Below, piece after piece: positions 1 to 9,559 of a stretch of DNA of 64,000 nt. How positions within the stretch are numbered: the first letter of the stretch is position 1; every line of letters starts with the position of its first letter. Under the pieces are notes generated by a model that saw only the letters and a list, made by a program, of their open reading frames with translations, searched no databases and had not been told where the DNA came from. Source of the DNA: BAIKAL-G1 sp943370385 (lineage in GTDB: Bacteria; Cyanobacteriota; Cyanobacteriia; PCC-6307; Cyanobiaceae); the NCBI GenBank assembly GCA_943370385.1, contig CALRQT020000013.1, positions 1-64,000 of the forward strand, given 5' to 3'. The position numbers and the translations under genes are program-made.

Positions 1-484
1 TGGTGGTGGCTTTTCCGGTGAGATCGGCGCCGGCTATGACTTTGGCCCCGTGCGCACGGAGCTGACCTATGCCTACACAGGGGCAACCTTAAACTCGTTA
101 ACACTAACGGCCTTAGGGGCTAGTGGCAGTGCAACCATCAACAATGGCAGCGTCAGCACTAATTCGGTTCTCGTGAGTGCCTACGTTGATATTCCAACGA
201 AAAGCAAGTTCACGCCCTATGTTGGCGGTGGCCTGGGCTACACGAATGTGGGCTGGGGTGCCTATTCAGCTTCTGCTCTGGGAATTACCTTGACTCAGCA
301 ATCGGGCAATCAAGGCGTCTTGGGCTACCAAGCCAAATTGGGTGTGTCCTATCAAGCCAGTGCCAAAGCCGATGTGTTTGTGGAAGGTACATACCAAGGA
401 AGCAGCGGCTTTTCGGTTGATCGGGTGAACTACGACTCCCTCAGCGCATTTGGGGCTCGGGTTGGGGCTCGTTATCGGTTCTGA
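1..484 (+). CDS. Outer membrane beta-barrel protein, 5' end outside window
   Basis: The reading frame is open from base 2, so the N-terminus and any signal peptide are missing. The visible part has alternating polar/hydrophobic strands with Gly- and Tyr-rich turns (GYDFGPVRTELTYAY, TPYVGGGLGYTNVGWG) and ends in a terminal aromatic residue (ARVGARYRF). This is the pattern of opacity/OmpA-like eight-stranded beta-barrels of the outer membrane. The C-terminal Phe is the typical barrel assembly signal. The exact family cannot be fixed without the N-terminus. A hairpin follows the stop closely. Confidence 0.75.
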   Translation, partial: GGGFSGEIGAGYDFGPVRTELTYAYTGATLNSLTLTALGASGSATINNGSVSTNSVLVSAYVDIPTKSKFTPYVGGGLGYTNVGWGAYSASALGITLTQQSGNQGVLGYQAKLGVSYQASAKADVFVEGTYQGSSGFSVDRVNYDSLSAFGARVGARYRF

Positions 485-503
485 GGATTAAGACAGAAGT
501 GAT

Positions 504-526
504 GGGGTGCCCTGATTGGGCGCCCC
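504..526 (+). terminator. Hairpin after the beta-barrel gene
   Basis: A 9-bp stem (GGGGTGCCC / GGGCGCCCC, one G-T pair) with a 5-nt loop lies 20 bp after the stop codon. There is no T-run, so it is a weak intrinsic terminator or an mRNA-stabilising hairpin. Confidence 0.4.
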
Positions 527-953
527 AAGGGGCAAGCAGTGGTGTCTCTAATGCGCTCCAGGATGACGTACTCTTCTTAGCGCGTATTAGAAATGCCACC
601 AGCATACTGCAATCTGCTGATTGACCCAAAGTACACGGCAATTCCGAGGTTGTCGGTTCAACTATTGCGCCTGTGCAGACATGGTAACGGCAACATACTC
701 GTCCCAGTTGCTTGATTTGAGATGGGATCTTGGTGGCTTGATTGATTCCATCCACTTGCTGTCATCTCTCCAAGGGCTAGGATGCTGGCAACACTATTTA
801 AAAAATGAATAAAATCAACAGATTGCGCTGTCGCCAACCATGAAGGTTACTATAGATATAGTGATGTGCCTGCCATCTGCTTTCTATCGATGGTCCATCT
901 CTCTCGCTTGAGGCAGGTCAAGGCACCCTTCGATCCAATGGTCATGGTGAGTC
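527..953. other. Non-coding gap between beta-barrel gene and defence island
   Basis: Short open frames on both strands show no recognisable family. The stretch around 780-870 is AT-richer than its surroundings and could hold the promoter of the downstream operon, but no convincing -35/-10 pair was identified. Confidence 0.4.
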
Positions 954-3911
954 ATGCCTGAAGCTGTCCTCGCCCCGGGAGCCCGCATCGAGTGCCGTAG
1001 CGCCGAATGGCTGGTGCGCAGCCTGGGCCGCAGCTCCGACGGCCAGCAGGTGGTGGACGTGGTGGGCGTGTCCCCGTTCCTGCGGGAGAAGGAAGCCCGT
1101 TTCCTTGTGGAGGTGGAGCAGGCGGCCGGCAGTTTCAAGGTGCTGCAGCCGGAAGACACCGAGCTTGTTGCCGATCCCTCCCCCCTCTACCGGGACAGCC
1201 TGCTGTTCATTGAGGCCCATCTACGCCGCACGGTTCCCACGGACGCAGCCCTGGTGGTGGGTCACCTGGCGGCGATGGACGTGATGGACTTCCAATTGCA
1301 ACCGACGGCCAAGGCTCTGGCGATGCCGCGGCAACGGCTGTTGATCGCCGATGCGGTGGGTTTGGGCAAGACGCTCGAGTGCGGGATTCTTTGTAGCGAA
1401 TTGATTCGCCGGGGCCGGGGCAAGCGGATCTTGGTTGTGACCACCAAGAGCATGTTGGTGCAATTCCAGAAGGAGTTTTGGACGCGCTTCTCGATTCCAC
1501 TCGTGCGGCTCGATTCCGTCGGCATTCAACGCATTCGCGAGCAGATCCCTACCAACCAAAACCCATTTCACTATTACGACAAGGCGATCGTGTCGGTTGA
1601 CACGCTCAAGAACGACCGGGAGTACCGCTTTTATCTGGATAATGCCAATTGGGACATCATCGTGATTGATGAGTGCCAGAACGTCGCCGAGCGTGCCCGA
1701 GGTGCCCAGAAAAGCCAACGGGCCAAGCTTGCAGAACGCCTGGCGACGCGCTCAGAAACGCTGATCTTGCTCTCGGCTACCCCCCATGACGGCAAGGCAG
1801 AAAGCTTCGCCAGCTTGATGAATATGCTTGATCCCACGGCGATCGCTGACCCGTGCCACTACACCAAGGAAGACATCAAGGATCTCTACGTACGGCGCTT
1901 CCGTAAAGACGTGATCGCTGATCTGCGGAAGACGGTTAAGGAGCGGGAGAGCCTGGATGTGGAGTGCCAGGCAAGCGAGAAGGAAGAGCGGGTCTTCGCC
2001 TTACTTGCTGAACTTGAATTGCCAGACACCGATCGCAAAGCCAAGGCTGGGCAGTTGTTTCGCACCACTTTGGCCAAGAGCATGCTGTCTAGCCCCATGG
2101 CAGCCCTGGAAACGGTGCGCAATCGGCTGAAACGCCTTCGTACTGGAACGACACCGGCTCCGTTTGATATTGCAGCCCTGGAGCCCTTAGAGCCCCTGCT
2201 GGAGGCGATCGATGCCGAGGACTTTTCCAAGTACCAACGGCTGCTGCGGCTGATTCGCTCCGACTGGAGCTGGATGGGTAAGGACCCGAAGGACCGGTTG
2301 GTGATCTTTACCGGACGGCGGGAAAGTCAGCGGTTTTTGGTGGAGCATCTGCCCGCCGACTTGGGCCTGCCTAAGGGTGCCGTTGCGCAGCTGGATGGGG
2401 CCATGGCGGACGTGGAGCAGACCAAGGTGGTGGAACAGTTTGCTCAGGAAAAGGAGGCTGTTCGCATTCTGGTGGCCACCGAAGTGGCCTCGGAAGGATT
2501 GAACCTGCACTACCTGAGCCATCGGCTGGTGCATTTCGACATTCCCTGGTCGCTGATGACCCTGCAGCAGCGCAATGGGCGTATTGATCGTTATGGACAG
2601 CCCCAGCAACCCCAGATTCGCTACTTGCTGACGGCGTCCCGCAGCGAAGGCATGGGCGATACGGAGAAGATCCTGCGGGTGCTCATCCGGAAGGACGATC
2701 AGGCCCAGAAGAACATCGGCGACCCTTCGGTGTTCCTGCGGGTGTTCGATCCGGCCGCTGAGGAAATGGAGATCGAGAAGGCGGTGGAAGCCGGAGACTC
2801 TTCAGGGCTTGAAGCGCGGATGGATGCCAACGCCGAGCGCTACTTGAAGCAAACCAGCGACGATGCGCTGTTTAACTTTGATGATCTTTTCGGCGTTACG
2901 GCTGGCGACAGCACCGATGCCGATGTCACTCAAGGCGATACCACGACTGGCAATGTGATTCCCGATGCAGCGGGCCCTGCGGTGCAGCGAAGCCAGGCCT
3001 TCAGCTTGTTTGCCAGCGTCTGGGGCTATGTGGAGCGTTCCCTAGAGGCGGTGAGCGAGCAGATGGAGCGCCGCAATGAAAAGCTCGACCTCAAATCCTT
3101 CCCCGCCGAAGAACGGCTCGAACTCACGCCCCCCCAAGACCTGCAACGCCGCTACGACCGCTACCCCCGCGAGCTGCAGCCTCCCCGCGGCCAACGCCTG
3201 GCACTCAGCACGGACCCGGAGGCCCTGCAGCGTGCCCTCGAGCAGGCCCGCCGCCAGGACAGTGCCCGGCCCGAACTGGAATACCTCTGGGATCTGCATC
3301 CCCTGGTGGATTGGCTGGCCGATCGCGGCCAGATCAGCTTCCCGCGCCACTGTGCGCCGGTGTTGCAGCTGGGCGAGGGGCTGGAGCCGGGCGAGGTGGT
3401 GATGGTGCTCCAGGGCACGATCCCGAACCAAAAGGGGGTGCCGGTGGTGCAGGAGTGGGTGGCTGTGCGTTTCCTGGGGGCAGGCCTGAAGGTGGTGGAG
3501 GTGGTGCCGTTTGGGGCCGTGGCTGAGCGCTTGCAGCTGGGCCGCAAGACCTATGCCAACACCAACGCCCCGATTCCCGAATCACTCAAGCAGCAACGCC
3601 AGGTGGCTGTGGATGCCGCCAACGCCTACCTGCTCGATTGCCGCGACCGCTGGAGTCAACGGATGGAACCCGAACTGGCGGCCCAACGGGAGCGACTCAG
3701 GCGCCTGCGGGGTCGCCAGGAGGACCAGCTCCAGCTGGCCTTTGCCACTGATCAACGGCCCCAGCAGATCAAGGAGAAACGCCGGCAAGCCGAGCAAAAG
3801 GCCATCAACGCCCGCTTTGAAGACCACGAACGGTTTGTGGGTGATGTGATGACGATCGAACCGGCTGCTTACCTGAAGCTGGTAGCTGTGCTGCACCGGG
3901 ACAGCAGCTGA
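954..3911 (+). CDS. SNF2/RapA-type DEAD/DEAH helicase, DISARM DrmD-like
   Basis: This 985-residue superfamily 2 ATPase has a Walker A motif (VGLGKT, residues 135-140), a DEAH-position motif DECQ (239-242), motif III LSATPHDG (273-280), and a C-terminal RecA lobe with TEVASEGLNLHYLSH and QQRNGRIDRYGQ. The QxxGRxxRxGQ signature is typical of SNF2-like translocases. A long helical, charged C-terminal region follows. The ATG at 954 is preceded by GGTGA and by an in-frame stop just upstream, which fixes the start. It heads an operon with a TA pair and a methyltransferase. SNF2 helicases next to large adenine methyltransferases are characteristic of class 1 DISARM (DrmD/DrmMI), so a role in DNA translocation on invading DNA is inferred. 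Confidence 0.88.
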   Translation: MPEAVLAPGARIECRSAEWLVRSLGRSSDGQQVVDVVGVSPFLREKEARFLVEVEQAAGSFKVLQPEDTELVADPSPLYRDSLLFIEAHLRRTVPTDAALVVGHLAAMDVMDFQLQPTAKALAMPRQRLLIADAVGLGKTLECGILCSELIRRGRGKRILVVTTKSMLVQFQKEFWTRFSIPLVRLDSVGIQRIREQIPTNQNPFHYYDKAIVSVDTLKNDREYRFYLDNANWDIIVIDECQNVAERARGAQKSQRAKLAERLATRSETLILLSATPHDGKAESFASLMNMLDPTAIADPCHYTKEDIKDLYVRRFRKDVIADLRKTVKERESLDVECQASEKEERVFALLAELELPDTDRKAKAGQLFRTTLAKSMLSSPMAALETVRNRLKRLRTGTTPAPFDIAALEPLEPLLEAIDAEDFSKYQRLLRLIRSDWSWMGKDPKDRLVIFTGRRESQRFLVEHLPADLGLPKGAVAQLDGAMADVEQTKVVEQFAQEKEAVRILVATEVASEGLNLHYLSHRLVHFDIPWSLMTLQQRNGRIDRYGQPQQPQIRYLLTASRSEGMGDTEKILRVLIRKDDQAQKNIGDPSVFLRVFDPAAEEMEIEKAVEAGDSSGLEARMDANAERYLKQTSDDALFNFDDLFGVTAGDSTDADVTQGDTTTGNVIPDAAGPAVQRSQAFSLFASVWGYVERSLEAVSEQMERRNEKLDLKSFPAEERLELTPPQDLQRRYDRYPRELQPPRGQRLALSTDPEALQRALEQARRQDSARPELEYLWDLHPLVDWLADRGQISFPRHCAPVLQLGEGLEPGEVVMVLQGTIPNQKGVPVVQEWVAVRFLGAGLKVVEVVPFGAVAERLQLGRKTYANTNAPIPESLKQQRQVAVDAANAYLLDCRDRWSQRMEPELAAQRERLRRLRGRQEDQLQLAFATDQRPQQIKEKRRQAEQKAINARFEDHERFVGDVMTIEPAAYLKLVAVLHRDSS

Positions 3912-4010
3912 TCAAGCGCCGTTTCGCTGGCCTGCATAGCATTTGAAGTGCCCCCAAACCAGCAGCCAACCGCCAGGCCCACCGCGACAACCCCTTGTTG
4001 AGACCCTGCC

Positions 4011-4241
4011 ATGAGCTTGCCAAGTCCCCTGATTACCTGTTCGCCGGGCGTGCGTAGCGGTAAGGCCTGTGTGGTCGGTACCCGCATCACGGTGACGGAT
4101 GTGCTCGAGTACCTCGCCAGTGGCATGAACCAGGAGCAGCTCCTTGAGGATTTCCCAGACCTCAGGGCCGAGCACATCCAGGCGGTGTTGCGTTACGCCG
4201 CCGAACGGGAAAAGCGGCTCACCGAGCTAACGGTGGCCTGA
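4011..4241 (+). CDS. DUF433 antitoxin
   Basis: This 76-residue protein has the DUF433 pattern: a conserved opening with PGVRSGKACVVGTRITV and a helix-turn-helix-like segment VTDVLEYLASGMNQEQLLEDFP followed by LRAEHIQAVLRYA. DUF433 proteins are small DNA-binding antitoxins paired with DUF5615 PIN-like toxins, and that toxin begins 8 bp downstream. The pair sits between the SNF2 helicase (99 bp upstream) and the methyltransferase and is read in the same direction, so the whole set is probably one transcript. Confidence 0.85.
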   Translation: MSLPSPLITCSPGVRSGKACVVGTRITVTDVLEYLASGMNQEQLLEDFPDLRAEHIQAVLRYAAEREKRLTELTVA

Positions 4242-4249
4242 GGATCGCC

Positions 4250-4594
4250 ATGGCTGGCCGTTTGTTACTGGATGAAAATCTGAGTCCGCGGCTTTGTGCA
4301 GCCCTCTCGGACGTGTTCCCTGGCAGCGTCCATGTCCGCGACGTGGGCTTGGTGGGCGACAGTGATCACAAAATCTGGACTTTTGCGGCCGCAAACGACT
4401 ACACCATCACCACCAAAGACGACGATTTTCGTGGCTTGAGCTTGCTGTATGGCGCCCCTCCCAAGGTGATCTGGCTCGTGGTGGGTAACACCAGCACGGC
4501 AGTGATCTTGCGGATTCTTCTAGAACACGCCGCAGCGATCGAGACCTTCATCAGCGAAGACACAACCTCCCTGCTCACGCTGCGCAAGCCCTAA
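4250..4594 (+). CDS. DUF5615 PIN-like toxin
   Basis: This 114-residue Mut7-C/PIN-like nuclease starts LLLDENLSPRL, carries HVRDVGLVGDSDHKIW, and has the acidic DDDF motif (TTKDDDFRGLS) and LVVGNTST. These are the hallmarks of DUF5615 toxins, predicted RNases neutralised by DUF433 partners. Its stop codon is 2 bp before the methyltransferase start, so it is tightly packed inside the defence operon. It may act as a guard or addiction unit for the operon; this is inference from position. Confidence 0.85.
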   Translation: MAGRLLLDENLSPRLCAALSDVFPGSVHVRDVGLVGDSDHKIWTFAAANDYTITTKDDDFRGLSLLYGAPPKVIWLVVGNTSTAVILRILLEHAAAIETFISEDTTSLLTLRKP

Positions 4595-4596
4595 CC

Positions 4597-7500
4597 ATGG
4601 CCCTCCCCGGCATCAGCAACGCCAACGAGTTCTATTCCGCCCACTACCTGGAGAGCGTGCTCTCTGGCGATATCAAGAAGGTGCGCGAGCGCTGGGCCCA
4701 GGAAGCCCGGGCCAAGGCGGAAGCCGACCCCACGGCGGAACTGGGCACCCCGGATGGGGCCTTCAGGGCCCTACGTAAGCCCTGGCAGAAGCTGCGGGAA
4801 GCCGAATTCGGCATCTCAGACGATCCAGCTGAACGGTTGCGGCTGCAGCGGCAGCTGTTCTTTCAGCCATTGCTGGACGCCCTGGGCTATCCCTTCTCGC
4901 CGCGCTCTGAACCCGTGCTCAATGGGGGGGAGGCCTATCAAATCCCCCTGCTGGCCGAGGTGACCACTGCCAAGGGGGAGCCCTGGCTGTGGGTGGTGGA
5001 GTGTTTCAACCCCAGCGATGAAGGGGCTGATCCGCTGGAGCTCACGATTGCGGCCCGCTGGGCCTGCCAGGTGGCCGACATCACCGCCGGCAAGGTGGTG
5101 CGGGGCATGGATGGGGAACCGGGTGAAACCTGGGAAGAGCTGATCAGCGAACGGGTGTTCGGCCAGGAGATCCCGCCCCGCTGGGTGCTGGCGGTGAGTC
5201 GCGACCAGTTGCTGCTGATCGACCGGCAGAAGTGGGCGGCGTCTCGGCTGCTGCGCTTTGAGCTGGGCACCCTGCTGGGCGAAAACAACCCCGATGCCCT
5301 GCTGGCGGCAGCCACCCTGCTGCACCGCGAACACACCTGCCCCACGGGCGGTGGCACGCCGTTGCTGGATGAGCTGGATGAGAACAGCCATAAACACGCC
5401 TATGAGGTGAGCAGCGACCTCAAATACGCCCTACGGCGCTCGATCGAGCTGCTGGGCAATGAGGCGATTGAATGGCAGAAGCAACAGCATGAGGGCGTGT
5501 TTCGGGGTAAGACCGACGCCAATGCCTTGACGCTGGAATGCCTGCGTTACATGTACAGACTGCTGTTTCTCTTTTATGTGGAGAGCCGGCCGGATTTGGG
5601 CTATGCGCCGATGGGCAGTGATGTCTACCGGCTCGGGTATAGCCTCGAAAGCCTGCGCGATCTCGATACGGCCGAGCTGGCCAGCGAAGAAGATCAGGCC
5701 AGCACCTACATCAGCGATTCGCTCGATCGCCTGTTTGGGATGATCTGGGATGGCTACCCCAGGCGCGACGATGAAACGGCCCAGCTGCCCTTAGCCGATC
5801 GGGGCGATCCCTTGCACGATTGCTTCCAGCTGACGCCGCTGAAGGCCCATTTGTTTGATCCACAGCGCATGCCGTTGCTGACGCGGGTGCGCTTCCGCAA
5901 TGTGGTGCTGCGGGAGGTGATTGAGCTGATGTCACTCACCAAGGCCGGCAAGGGCAAGCGGCGCGGCCGGGTGAGCTACTCGCAGCTGGGCATCAACCAG
6001 CTGGGCGCCGTGTATGAGGCCCTGCTGAGCTTTCGGGGCTTCTTTGCGGAGCACGACCTCTACGAGGTGCAACCTGCTGCCAAGAAGGGGCGTGCCGCTG
6101 CGAGCGACGATGACGGGCTCGACGAAGCTGATGACGATGACGCTGAAGGTGGTGAAGGCCATAGCGATGGCGCGGAAGATGGCGATGACGCCAGCGCCCA
6201 GGCCAGCGGCCAGGAGCATGACGAGCTGGAGGTGGGCCACTTTGTGAGCGCCGAGCAGCTCAAGGCCTACAGGGCGGAGGAGATCGTGCAAGAGCCCGGC
6301 ACAGGCAAACCGAAGTGCTACCCCAAGGGCCGCTTCATCTATCGCCTGGCCGGCCGGGACCGGGAGAAAAGCGCCAGCTACTACACGCCGGAATCGCTCA
6401 CCCAGTGCCTGGTGAAGTATGCGCTCAAGGAGCTGCTGCCTGGCAAAAGTGCTGCTGAGATCCTGCAATTAAAGGTGTGTGAACCGGCGATGGGTTCGGC
6501 TGCCTTCCTCAATGAGGTGGTGAACCAGCTGGCTCAGGCCTACCTAGAACGGCGTCAGCAGGAAACGGGCCAGAGCATCGCCCACGACAGCTTCCAGCAG
6601 GAACTGCAGAAGGTGAAGATGCGCCTGGCCGATCAGAACGTGTTCGGCGTGGACCTCAACCCCGTGGCGGTGGAGCTGGCGGAGGTGAGCCTCTGGCTAA
6701 ACAGCATCTTTACCCCCGAGAACGGCCGGGCGTTTGTGCCCTGGTTCAGCCAGCAGCTGGTGTGCGGCAACTCGTTGATCGGTGCCCGGCGCCAGATCTA
6801 CCGGGTGAAGCAGCTGCCCACGGGCACGGGACGCAAGGCCAAACCAAGCAGCCTCTGGCATGAGCAGGCCCCGGAGGAACTGGCCTGGGATGCGCCGCTA
6901 CCGGCCGATGGCATCTTCCACTTCCTGCTGCCCGATCCGGGCATGGCCGCCTACAAGGATGGGGTGATTAAGGGGCTAGAGCCCGAGGCGTTCGAGCGCT
7001 GCAAGCGCTGGAACAGGGCCTTTGTGGGGGACCCCTTCACCGATTCCCAGATCGCCCACCTGCTGCGGCTCAGCCAGCTGGTGGATGGCCTCTGGAACGA
7101 CTGGGCCGAGCAACAACGCCAGCTGCGGCTGCGCACCACCGACCCCCTACCGGTGTGGCAAGACCCCACGGGGACCAGCGAGGGCGATTGGACACCGCTG
7201 AAACTGAAAGACCGCATCCAGGACCAGGAGGTGCTGGGGCGCGATGTGGCTAACACCAATGCTCGCCTGCGCCTGAAGTGGGCCATGGATTACTGGGTGG
7301 CGTTGTGGTTCTGGCCCATCAGCGAAGCAGCGTCACTACCAAGCCGCGATACCTGGCTACTTGAGCTGAGCATGATCCTCGGGGATTTGGAGCAGGGAAT
7401 AACCTTAGAACTTGGCCAAGGGAATTTATATGCAGATACTCAGCCGAAGCAATTAGCTGCTAATTTTTCTGATCGCCATGGTTTTGTTGATGTTCAGAAG

Positions 7501-9015
7501 CTAAAAGGCGAATTCAAGCACCTGCAGCAAGTTGAGGCACTTACCGAACGCATTCGGCCGCTGCATTGGGATTTGGAATTTGCAGACTTGCTCAAGGTTG
7601 GCGGCTTTGACCTGGTCCTCGGAAATCCGCCGTGGCTAGTGATTACATGGAATATAAAAGCCGTCCTCGGCGATCACAATCCCATCGCAGTTGTAAGAGA
7701 AATAACACCTGCCGAATCACAGGTCCTGGTTAGGCAGAGCGCAACAAAGGACAAGGATTTCAAAGGCTCGATTAATGCCCTTTACGCAGAAATATCGGGA
7801 ACCCAGTCCTTTATTGGCTCAGTCCAAAACTATCCGGCCCTTGCAGGTCAGAGCAATAACTTATATAAATGTTTTATTTGTAAGTCGTGGAGCCTGCAAA
7901 GCCAAAACGCCTTTACTGCGCTGATCCATCCCACGGGGCCACTTGATGACGCTGATGGCGAAATCATTCGAGAAGAAATTTATAGCAGGCTGAGGCTTCT
8001 TTTCCACTTTAGAAATGAACTCAAGCTGTTTCAAGACATTCAGAACGCAAGGTCGTTTGCCCTCAATGTGTATGGATCAAAAAAATCAAGCCCAAGATTC
8101 TCCGCCATCGCAAAGCTATTTCATCCACGCACTGTTGATGAGTGCTTCGATCAAGCTGGAATCATTAACTCTTGGCTCCAACTCGAAGACGGAATTAAAG
8201 ATAAGAATGGCAAGTGGAATACAAAAGGTGGCACCCAAAGGGTAATAGAGTTTAATAAGCAATCTCTTTCGGTCCTAGCTGAATTAGTAGAAGGCTCAGC
8301 TAGTCATTGGCGCCATACGAGGATGCTTAGCCTTTTCGCAGCCCCACTGCTAAGGGTTATAGAGAAACTTTCTCGAGCAAAGACGCGAATTGGGGACATT
8401 GCGGGTTTCCATGCAACTACAGGCTTTAGCGAATCCGAAGGAACAAAAAATGGTTCTATATCCAGGAAAAGCGTGTTTCCGAACCAACCAAATTCCTTAG
8501 TGCTTAGTGGTTCAAATATTTGGTGCTCCAATCCACTTTACAAGTCGGCACGAACAAAATGCAGCAACGCAAGGCAATACGATCCGATAGACCTTTCCGC
8601 ACTAGTAGCAGAAGACTTTCCCAGATGCGCCCATACGCTACTTGATCGCTTATCTGTTACAGGTTTTGACGCGGCAATCAATGCGAACGGAAATAGCAAG
8701 CCATATTTATCCGCTTACAGGATTGCTGCTCCGAAGCAGCTTGACCTTGAGACAGAAAGATCTCTGCAGCCTGCCATTATTCAGCCAAGTGCCATCCACA
8801 TTGATGGCCTCATATCCTTTACCGTTGCAGACACATGCGAGTTATTAGTTATGTGCTCTCTGCTGTGCTCAATACCTTATGATTTTTATGTCAAAGTCTC
8901 GGGAAAAAAACAACTTCAACGGAAGCCTGCTTCGCTTGATACCTTTCCCGGACATAGCGGAGGGCACTCGAATAGCGCTGAAATCACGTGCTCTTTCTCT
9001 CAATTCGCTTACTAA
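4597..9015 (+). CDS. Eco57I/PglX-like adenine-specific DNA methyltransferase, main frame
   Basis: This 1472-residue protein belongs to the gamma-class N6-adenine methyltransferases. The SAM-binding motif is EPAMGSAAFLNEV (about 628-640), followed by NVFGVDLNPVAVELAEVSLW, and the catalytic motif IV is GNPPW (about 1008-1012). Residues 1-560 form the N-terminal region typical of very large BREX PglX or DISARM DrmMI-type enzymes, and an acidic low-complexity linker lies near 505-550. The part after about 7330 is clearly AT-richer than the first half. The last ~36 codons are out of frame: an A7 run at 8904-8910 shifts the reading, and the true C-terminus continues in the next frame to 9559. It either methylates host DNA as self-marking or acts in phage restriction with its neighbours. 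Confidence 0.85.
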   Translation: MALPGISNANEFYSAHYLESVLSGDIKKVRERWAQEARAKAEADPTAELGTPDGAFRALRKPWQKLREAEFGISDDPAERLRLQRQLFFQPLLDALGYPFSPRSEPVLNGGEAYQIPLLAEVTTAKGEPWLWVVECFNPSDEGADPLELTIAARWACQVADITAGKVVRGMDGEPGETWEELISERVFGQEIPPRWVLAVSRDQLLLIDRQKWAASRLLRFELGTLLGENNPDALLAAATLLHREHTCPTGGGTPLLDELDENSHKHAYEVSSDLKYALRRSIELLGNEAIEWQKQQHEGVFRGKTDANALTLECLRYMYRLLFLFYVESRPDLGYAPMGSDVYRLGYSLESLRDLDTAELASEEDQASTYISDSLDRLFGMIWDGYPRRDDETAQLPLADRGDPLHDCFQLTPLKAHLFDPQRMPLLTRVRFRNVVLREVIELMSLTKAGKGKRRGRVSYSQLGINQLGAVYEALLSFRGFFAEHDLYEVQPAAKKGRAAASDDDGLDEADDDDAEGGEGHSDGAEDGDDASAQASGQEHDELEVGHFVSAEQLKAYRAEEIVQEPGTGKPKCYPKGRFIYRLAGRDREKSASYYTPESLTQCLVKYALKELLPGKSAAEILQLKVCEPAMGSAAFLNEVVNQLAQAYLERRQQETGQSIAHDSFQQELQKVKMRLADQNVFGVDLNPVAVELAEVSLWLNSIFTPENGRAFVPWFSQQLVCGNSLIGARRQIYRVKQLPTGTGRKAKPSSLWHEQAPEELAWDAPLPADGIFHFLLPDPGMAAYKDGVIKGLEPEAFERCKRWNRAFVGDPFTDSQIAHLLRLSQLVDGLWNDWAEQQRQLRLRTTDPLPVWQDPTGTSEGDWTPLKLKDRIQDQEVLGRDVANTNARLRLKWAMDYWVALWFWPISEAASLPSRDTWLLELSMILGDLEQGITLELGQGNLYADTQPKQLAANFSDRHGFVDVQKLKGEFKHLQQVEALTERIRPLHWDLEFADLLKVGGFDLVLGNPPWLVITWNIKAVLGDHNPIAVVREITPAESQVLVRQSATKDKDFKGSINALYAEISGTQSFIGSVQNYPALAGQSNNLYKCFICKSWSLQSQNAFTALIHPTGPLDDADGEIIREEIYSRLRLLFHFRNELKLFQDIQNARSFALNVYGSKKSSPRFSAIAKLFHPRTVDECFDQAGIINSWLQLEDGIKDKNGKWNTKGGTQRVIEFNKQSLSVLAELVEGSASHWRHTRMLSLFAAPLLRVIEKLSRAKTRIGDIAGFHATTGFSESEGTKNGSISRKSVFPNQPNSLVLSGSNIWCSNPLYKSARTKCSNARQYDPIDLSALVAEDFPRCAHTLLDRLSVTGFDAAINANGNSKPYLSAYRIAAPKQLDLETERSLQPAIIQPSAIHIDGLISFTVADTCELLVMCSLLCSIPYDFYVKVSGKKQLQRKPASLDTFPGHSGGHSNSAEITCSFSQFAY

Positions 9016-9559
9016 ACAGTATTCAGAGCTTTGGAGCGAAAGCTGGGTTCCCGCCATCCGAAACCAGCTGTGGGCGAAGGCAGATTCCCGCCTACCCATA
9101 AGCTTCTTCAATAACCTTAGTCCTACCTGGACGCTTAACTGTGCCTTACGTACAGATTACGCTCGCCGCCAAGCCCTGGTGGAGATCGATGTACTGGTAG
9201 CCCAGGCCCTCGGCCTCACGCTCGATGAACTGATTACCATTTACCGGGTGCAATTCCCGGTGATGCAGCAATACGAACGGGACACCTGGTATGACCGCAA
9301 TGGCCGCATCGTCTTCACCGCCAGTAAGGGTCTGGTGGGGGTGGGCTTCCCCCGCAAGGGCAAGGGCCGTGGGGCGGCGAAGGAGATCGGCTGGGAAGAT
9401 ATCGCTGAGATGCAATCCGGCAGCGTGTCGCGCACGATTGTGGATGACACGCTGCCTGGCGGGCCGGTGGAGCGCACGATCACCTATGAGGCGCCGTTTG
9501 ATCGGTGTGATCGGGTGGGGGATTATCGGGTGGCTTGGGAGTTCTTTAATGGAGCATGA
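8903..9559 (+). pseudogene. C-terminal part of the methyltransferase in the shifted frame
   Basis: Removing one A from the A7 tract at 8904-8910 joins the upstream frame (DFYVKVSG) smoothly to KNNFNGSLLRLIPFPD and on to a natural end (YRVAWEFFNGA). The segment contains VEIDVLVAQALGLTLDELI and RVQFPVMQQYERDTWYD, the C-terminal helical region usual in PglX/Eco57I-like enzymes. An intact protein would be about 1654 residues. An ATG at 8879 could allow separate translation, but no ribosome-binding site stands out. The shift may be a real lesion, phase variation, transcriptional slippage or a sequencing error in a homopolymer. Confidence 0.75.

Noticed and set aside
8903..8912. Programmed -1 frameshift (A AAA AAC heptamer) in the methylase
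   Set aside because: The frame change needed is +1, not -1, so the heptamer has the wrong phase; slippage on A7 is still possible.
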